Assembly (NCBI GenBank): GCA_000402815.1
Contig: AQSA01000040.1
Location: 1-5,705, forward strand
DNA: 5,705 nucleotides
Direction: 5' to 3'
Source of the DNA: Candidatus Neomarinimicrobium atlanticum
GTDB taxonomy: Bacteria; Fidelibacterota; Marinisomatia; Marinisomatales; Marinisomataceae
Shown here: positions 4,041-5,705 of the stretch, in pieces
Position numbering within the stretch: position 1 is the stretch's first letter
Layout of the letters: every line of letters starts with the position of its first letter
The notes under the pieces: model-generated
Seen by the model: only the letters and a program-made list of their open reading frames with translations
What the model was told of the DNA's origin: nothing
The model's database searches: none
Translations under genes and position numbers: made by a program

Positions 4041-4168
4041 CTCTCTTTGGTGTTAAAGAATTCAGATAAGTTATCATATAAAGATATAATTTCATTATCA
4101 GTTAGTTCACTAACTTGCTGCATTAACGAAGCTCTTAACAACTCTATTTCTTTATTTCTATCACTCAT
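4037..4168 (-). CDS. Hypothetical 43-residue helical protein
   Basis: The ATG at 4168 follows the stop of the 165-residue gene after 5 nt (TAAGAGAGATG; the purine tract GAGAG is the nearest thing to a Shine-Dalgarno in the window). The product MSDRNKEIELLRASLMQQVS then ELTDNEIISLYDNLSEFFNT ending KER has two amphipathic helices and could form a small helical hairpin or dimer. Its TGA overlaps the next ATG. No family recognised. The gene is supported by coupling on both sides and an open frame. Confidence 0.72.
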   Translation of the reverse strand: MSDRNKEIELLRASLMQQVSELTDNEIISLYDNLSEFFNTKER

Positions 4169-4173
4169 CTCTC

Positions 4174-4671
4174 TTAATCGTCTAAATGGTCAAACTCTCC
4201 GTATGTATGAATCTTATAACCCGTCTCAATTGGTTCAAAGTTACTGATACATAATCCTTTTAACTCATCATCACCAAAGCGTTCATATAAGTTTGTGTGA
4301 GTGCTGAGGTAAGGACCTCCACTTGGATCAACCATATCAATAATGTTAGTGTCTGAGTAAACTAAATGTCCGTATTGAGCACAGATGGGTCCGGGACCAA
4401 CATATTCATCATTCTCATAGATCATTTCGTGAACTGCATTCTCGAAATCTTCAATATGCATTGGACGTCCTCCTCCAGAACCTACATCCTTACAATATTG
4501 TTGGTAAGCTCTCTTGTAGTTGTTGGGCCAACCAAAGCGAGCATGCTTGAAACTACCTTCCCACAATACACTACCATCCTCTTGTTTGGTGAATGTATAA
4601 ACGTCTCCGTAACGATTTTCGTATTTTGTTTGCTTATTGGGCATTTCTAATGATTCTCTAGTTATGTTCAT
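4174..4671 (-). CDS. Uncharacterised phage-type protein (165 residues)
   Basis: The first half contains KYENRYGDVYTFTKQEDGSV followed by LWEGSFKHARFGWPNNYKRA and YQQYCKDV, a conserved-looking pattern (N-R-Y-G-D-x-Y-T-F, then W-E-G-x-F-K, R-F-G-x-P-N-x-Y) that I associate with small hypothetical phage proteins of unknown function. A Gly-rich turn (GSGGGRP) leads into a helix (MHIEDFENAVHEMIY). The second half has VGPGPICAQYGHLVYSD and ends HTYGEFDHLDD. No catalytic motif or membrane segment is apparent. The ATG at 4671 overlaps the upstream gene by 14 nt; an in-frame ATG at 4644 (MPNKQTKYENRYG) would remove the overlap and is a serious alternative. Confidence 0.86.
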   Translation of the reverse strand: MNITRESLEMPNKQTKYENRYGDVYTFTKQEDGSVLWEGSFKHARFGWPNNYKRAYQQYCKDVGSGGGRPMHIEDFENAVHEMIYENDEYVGPGPICAQYGHLVYSDTNIIDMVDPSGGPYLSTHTNLYERFGDDELKGLCISNFEPIETGYKIHTYGEFDHLDD

Positions 4672-4843
4672 TTTGTTCTCGTATTAAAGTTAAATCACTT
4701 GGTTTTACTATTGCTCTAATTCTATCATTTGCGATTACAATTCGGGTTGAATCAATAACAGATATAATATAGAACGGATTATATTCTCTCCAATCCTTAG
4801 AGAAAACCCTATCGTTTATTTTGAATTTAGGTTTTCTAGGCAT
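4658..4843 (-). CDS. Hypothetical 61-residue, possibly SH3-like beta-barrel protein
   Basis: The product starts MPRKPKFKINDRVFSKDWRE, then YNPFYIISVIDSTRIVIAND, then RIRAIVKPSDLTLIREQNEHN. The pattern K-F-K-(I)-N-D-R-V-F at the start, followed by strands and a closing S-D-L-T-L-I, is typical of small SH3/KOW-like barrels that begin 'kfkvGDrV'. This is inferred from the pattern only. A nucleic-acid or protein docking role would fit such a fold. The ATG overlaps the stop of the upstream gene by 8 nt (ATGCCTAG), and its own end overlaps the next start. Confidence 0.82.
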   Translation of the reverse strand: MPRKPKFKINDRVFSKDWREYNPFYIISVIDSTRIVIANDRIRAIVKPSDLTLIREQNEHN

Positions 4844-5129
4844 TTTGAACTAATAACATTAGAGCATTGATTTGACCTCGCTCTTGCCATCCCAAAACAT
4901 CATCATCGTGACCAGGTAGGAAATCCTTGGTAACAAACTCACCTTCATCATTGAAGATAGCAACCTCAAATTTATCAAAGAAATCTGGTTCTAGGTTATT
5001 CTCACGTGGTGTGCTGTAAGCAAACTCACCTGCAATTACACTTATCTCAAATCCGTTATCGAATTTGGTTGTGCTTTTCAAATTACCTCCCATTGATGGG
5101 AAAAACTGAATGTCTTTAAATGTTTTCAT
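4836..5129 (-). CDS. Uncharacterised phage-type protein (97 residues), first gene of P3 operon
   Basis: The product begins MKTFKDIQFFPSMGGNLKST, then TKFDNGFEISVIAGEFAYST, then DKFEVAIFNDEGEFVTKDFL and a final helix (QERGQINALMLLVQNA). The order 'FDNGfeiSVI.G...Y', then 'fEvAif', then an acidic loop (HDDDVLGW) and helix, is one I associate with a widespread phage protein family of unknown function. An ATG at 5135 is in frame too; 5129 is chosen because comparison of the related leaders at 185 and 794 shows only the second ATG is always kept. It lies behind promoter P3 and overlaps the next gene by 8 nt. Confidence 0.85.
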   Translation of the reverse strand: MKTFKDIQFFPSMGGNLKSTTKFDNGFEISVIAGEFAYSTPRENNLEPDFFDKFEVAIFNDEGEFVTKDFLPGHDDDVLGWQERGQINALMLLVQNA

Positions 5130-5145
5130 AACCATTATTTTTACT

Positions 5146-5189
5146 TATTCAACGTGTTGAATATACGAAAGGAGATTTGGGGAGCCAAA
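5146..5189 (-). promoter_or_regulatory. Promoter P3 with palindromic operator
   Basis: On the minus strand TTTG (5189-5186) and TATATT (5165-5160) keep the 20-nt gap. TTGG-N4-CCAA is at 5188-5177, within a perfect hairpin ATTTGG-CTCC-CCAAAT (5190-5175), and TTCG precedes TATATT. The palindrome at 5146-5163 is, on the plus strand, identical to those in P1 and P2; relative to transcription only the two central bases are flipped, as expected of a symmetric operator. The -33 starts 2 nt after the stop of the 31-residue gene. It drives the six-gene operon down to 3697. Confidence 0.72.
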
Positions 5190-5191
5190 TA

Positions 5192-5287
5192 TTAGCAACG
5201 ATATTTTCCACGAATTACATCAACTATAAACCTGGCTATCATATAAGCCAACCCAATTGATACCCCTAATGCTAATAAACTTCCCAT
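5192..5287 (-). CDS. Small single-pass membrane protein, 31 residues
   Basis: The ATG at 5287 has the leader AAATAAAGTTATG, the same start context as at 794 and 948. The product MGSLLALGVSIGLAYMIARF then IVDVIRGKYRC holds a hydrophobic helix of about 22 residues with Gly/Ser/Ala small faces, followed by a positive tail (RGKYR) that predicts the C-terminus inside the cell, and a terminal Cys. It sits 20 nt after the large Gly/Ala-rich gene, so the two are probably co-transcribed, and its stop abuts promoter P3. Function unknown. Confidence 0.66.
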   Translation of the reverse strand: MGSLLALGVSIGLAYMIARFIVDVIRGKYRC

Positions 5288-5307
5288 AACTTTATTTGAT
5301 TTATAAA

Positions 5308-5705
5308 TTAAAATTTTAATATCTTTTTAGCTTTTTTCTTAGCTTTACTCGCACTCTTAGATACTGCTCCAGCTGTTTTAGTAGTTGTTTTAGCTACTGT
5401 GTTTGCAGTTTTAGTAGTTGTTTTAGCTACTGTGTTTGCAGTTTTAGTAGTTGTTTTAGCTACTGTGTTTGCATCCTCTGTTACTCTATTAGCAACTGTA
5501 TTTCCAGTGTCCTCTACGAACTCTTGTGCTGGTTTAGTATCTACACTTACTGAAAGGTCAATATCTACACCCACACCCAATGCAAGTTCTCCATCAACAC
5601 CAATAGTTGCAACACCATCATCCATCGTAGCACCTCCACCAACTTCAGCACCTACTTGTGCTCCAACTGATACACCAGCACCTGCTTCAGCACCGTTACC
5701 ATTTT
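5308..5705 (-). CDS. Gly/Ala/Val-rich protein with 11-residue repeats and Lys-rich tail (5' end outside window)
   Basis: The frame is open to the window edge, so the ATG at 5625 is internal and not the likely start. The visible 132 residues fall into three parts. First is a Gly/Ala/Val-rich part with alternating patterns (AEAGAGVSVGAQVGAEVGGG, then GVDGELALGVGVDIDLSVSV), suggestive of beta-rich repeats. Next is a Thr/Val/Ala-rich part with the degenerate unit NTVANRV and three identical 11-residue units (NTVAKTTTKTA). Last is a basic tail, GAVSKSASKAKKKAKKILKF. The 11-residue period favours a long amphipathic helix, as in LEA- or synuclein-type proteins. A structural or surface/membrane-associating role is possible; no family is assigned. 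Confidence 0.85.
   Translation of the reverse strand, partial: NGNGAEAGAGVSVGAQVGAEVGGGATMDDGVATIGVDGELALGVGVDIDLSVSVDTKPAQEFVEDTGNTVANRVTEDANTVAKTTTKTANTVAKTTTKTANTVAKTTTKTAGAVSKSASKAKKKAKKILKF
5375..5473 (-). repeat. Three perfect 33-bp tandem repeats
   Basis: Copies at 5375-5407, 5408-5440 and 5441-5473 are identical base for base (plus strand: GTTTTAGTAG...GTTTGCA). Each encodes one 11-residue unit in frame, so copy-number change would alter the protein in steps of 11 residues. A diverged relative lies next to it at about 5474-5506. Confidence 0.95.

Noticed and set aside
4047..4650. Plus-strand open frames at 4047-4247 and 4366-4650
   Set aside because: They lie antisense to well-supported overlapping genes of the P3 operon and lack start context or promoter.
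5307..5320. ATTAAAATTTTAAT perfect palindrome
   Set aside because: It is pure A/T sequence at a stop codon in an AT-rich genome and likely to arise by chance; no T-run or promoter element goes with it.
5375..5473. CRISPR-like array
   Set aside because: The 33-bp copies are contiguous with no spacers and are in frame inside a coding region.
1..5705. tRNA or riboswitch
   Set aside because: No cloverleaf with a T-arm GTTC signature and no known riboswitch core was seen in the short intergenic gaps.

Overview
The window looks like an accessory stretch from a Bacteroidota (probably flavobacterial) bacteriophage or prophage. It is AT-rich and packed with very small genes that abut or overlap. Most gene starts lack a Shine-Dalgarno sequence and have A/T-rich leaders instead. 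The promoters fit the Bacteroidota pattern (-33 TTTG, -7 TAnnTT). The only confidently named enzyme is a Nudix (MutT-like) hydrolase. No capsid, terminase, polymerase or integrase gene is visible, so the phage assignment is an inference from gene style.

Left half (1-2317) is read on the plus strand. It starts with the 3' end of a truncated gene (1-114), followed by promoter P1 and two small genes (185-712). Promoter P2 then drives a run of six tiny genes (794-1626) that includes a 33-residue membrane peptide. A different promoter, P5 (about 1628-1659), precedes a very basic 39-residue peptide, the Nudix hydrolase and a 32-residue membrane peptide. The plus and minus blocks converge at 2318-2349 with no obvious terminator.

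Right half (2350-5705) is read on the minus strand, from right to left. It begins with the C-terminal part of a Gly/Ala-rich protein carrying three identical 11-residue repeats, then a 31-residue membrane peptide. Promoter P3 drives a six-gene overlapping operon (5129 down to 3697) that ends in an intrinsic terminator at 3646-3669. Promoter P4 is overlaid on that terminator and drives an 83-residue gene and two tandem paralogues built from 21-residue YD-like repeats.

The most notable signal is regulatory. Four promoters share the architecture TTGG-N4-CCRA-N7-TTCG-TATATT with exact spacing. Three of them (P1, P2, P3) also carry an identical 18-bp near-perfect palindrome, TATTCAACGTGTTGAATA, over the -7 element and likely start site. 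This points to a small co-regulated regulon under one dimeric DNA-binding regulator. In each of the four, a hairpin lies between -33 and -7, directly after the stop codon of the upstream gene, so the end of one unit and the promoter of the next seem to be merged in about 45 bp.
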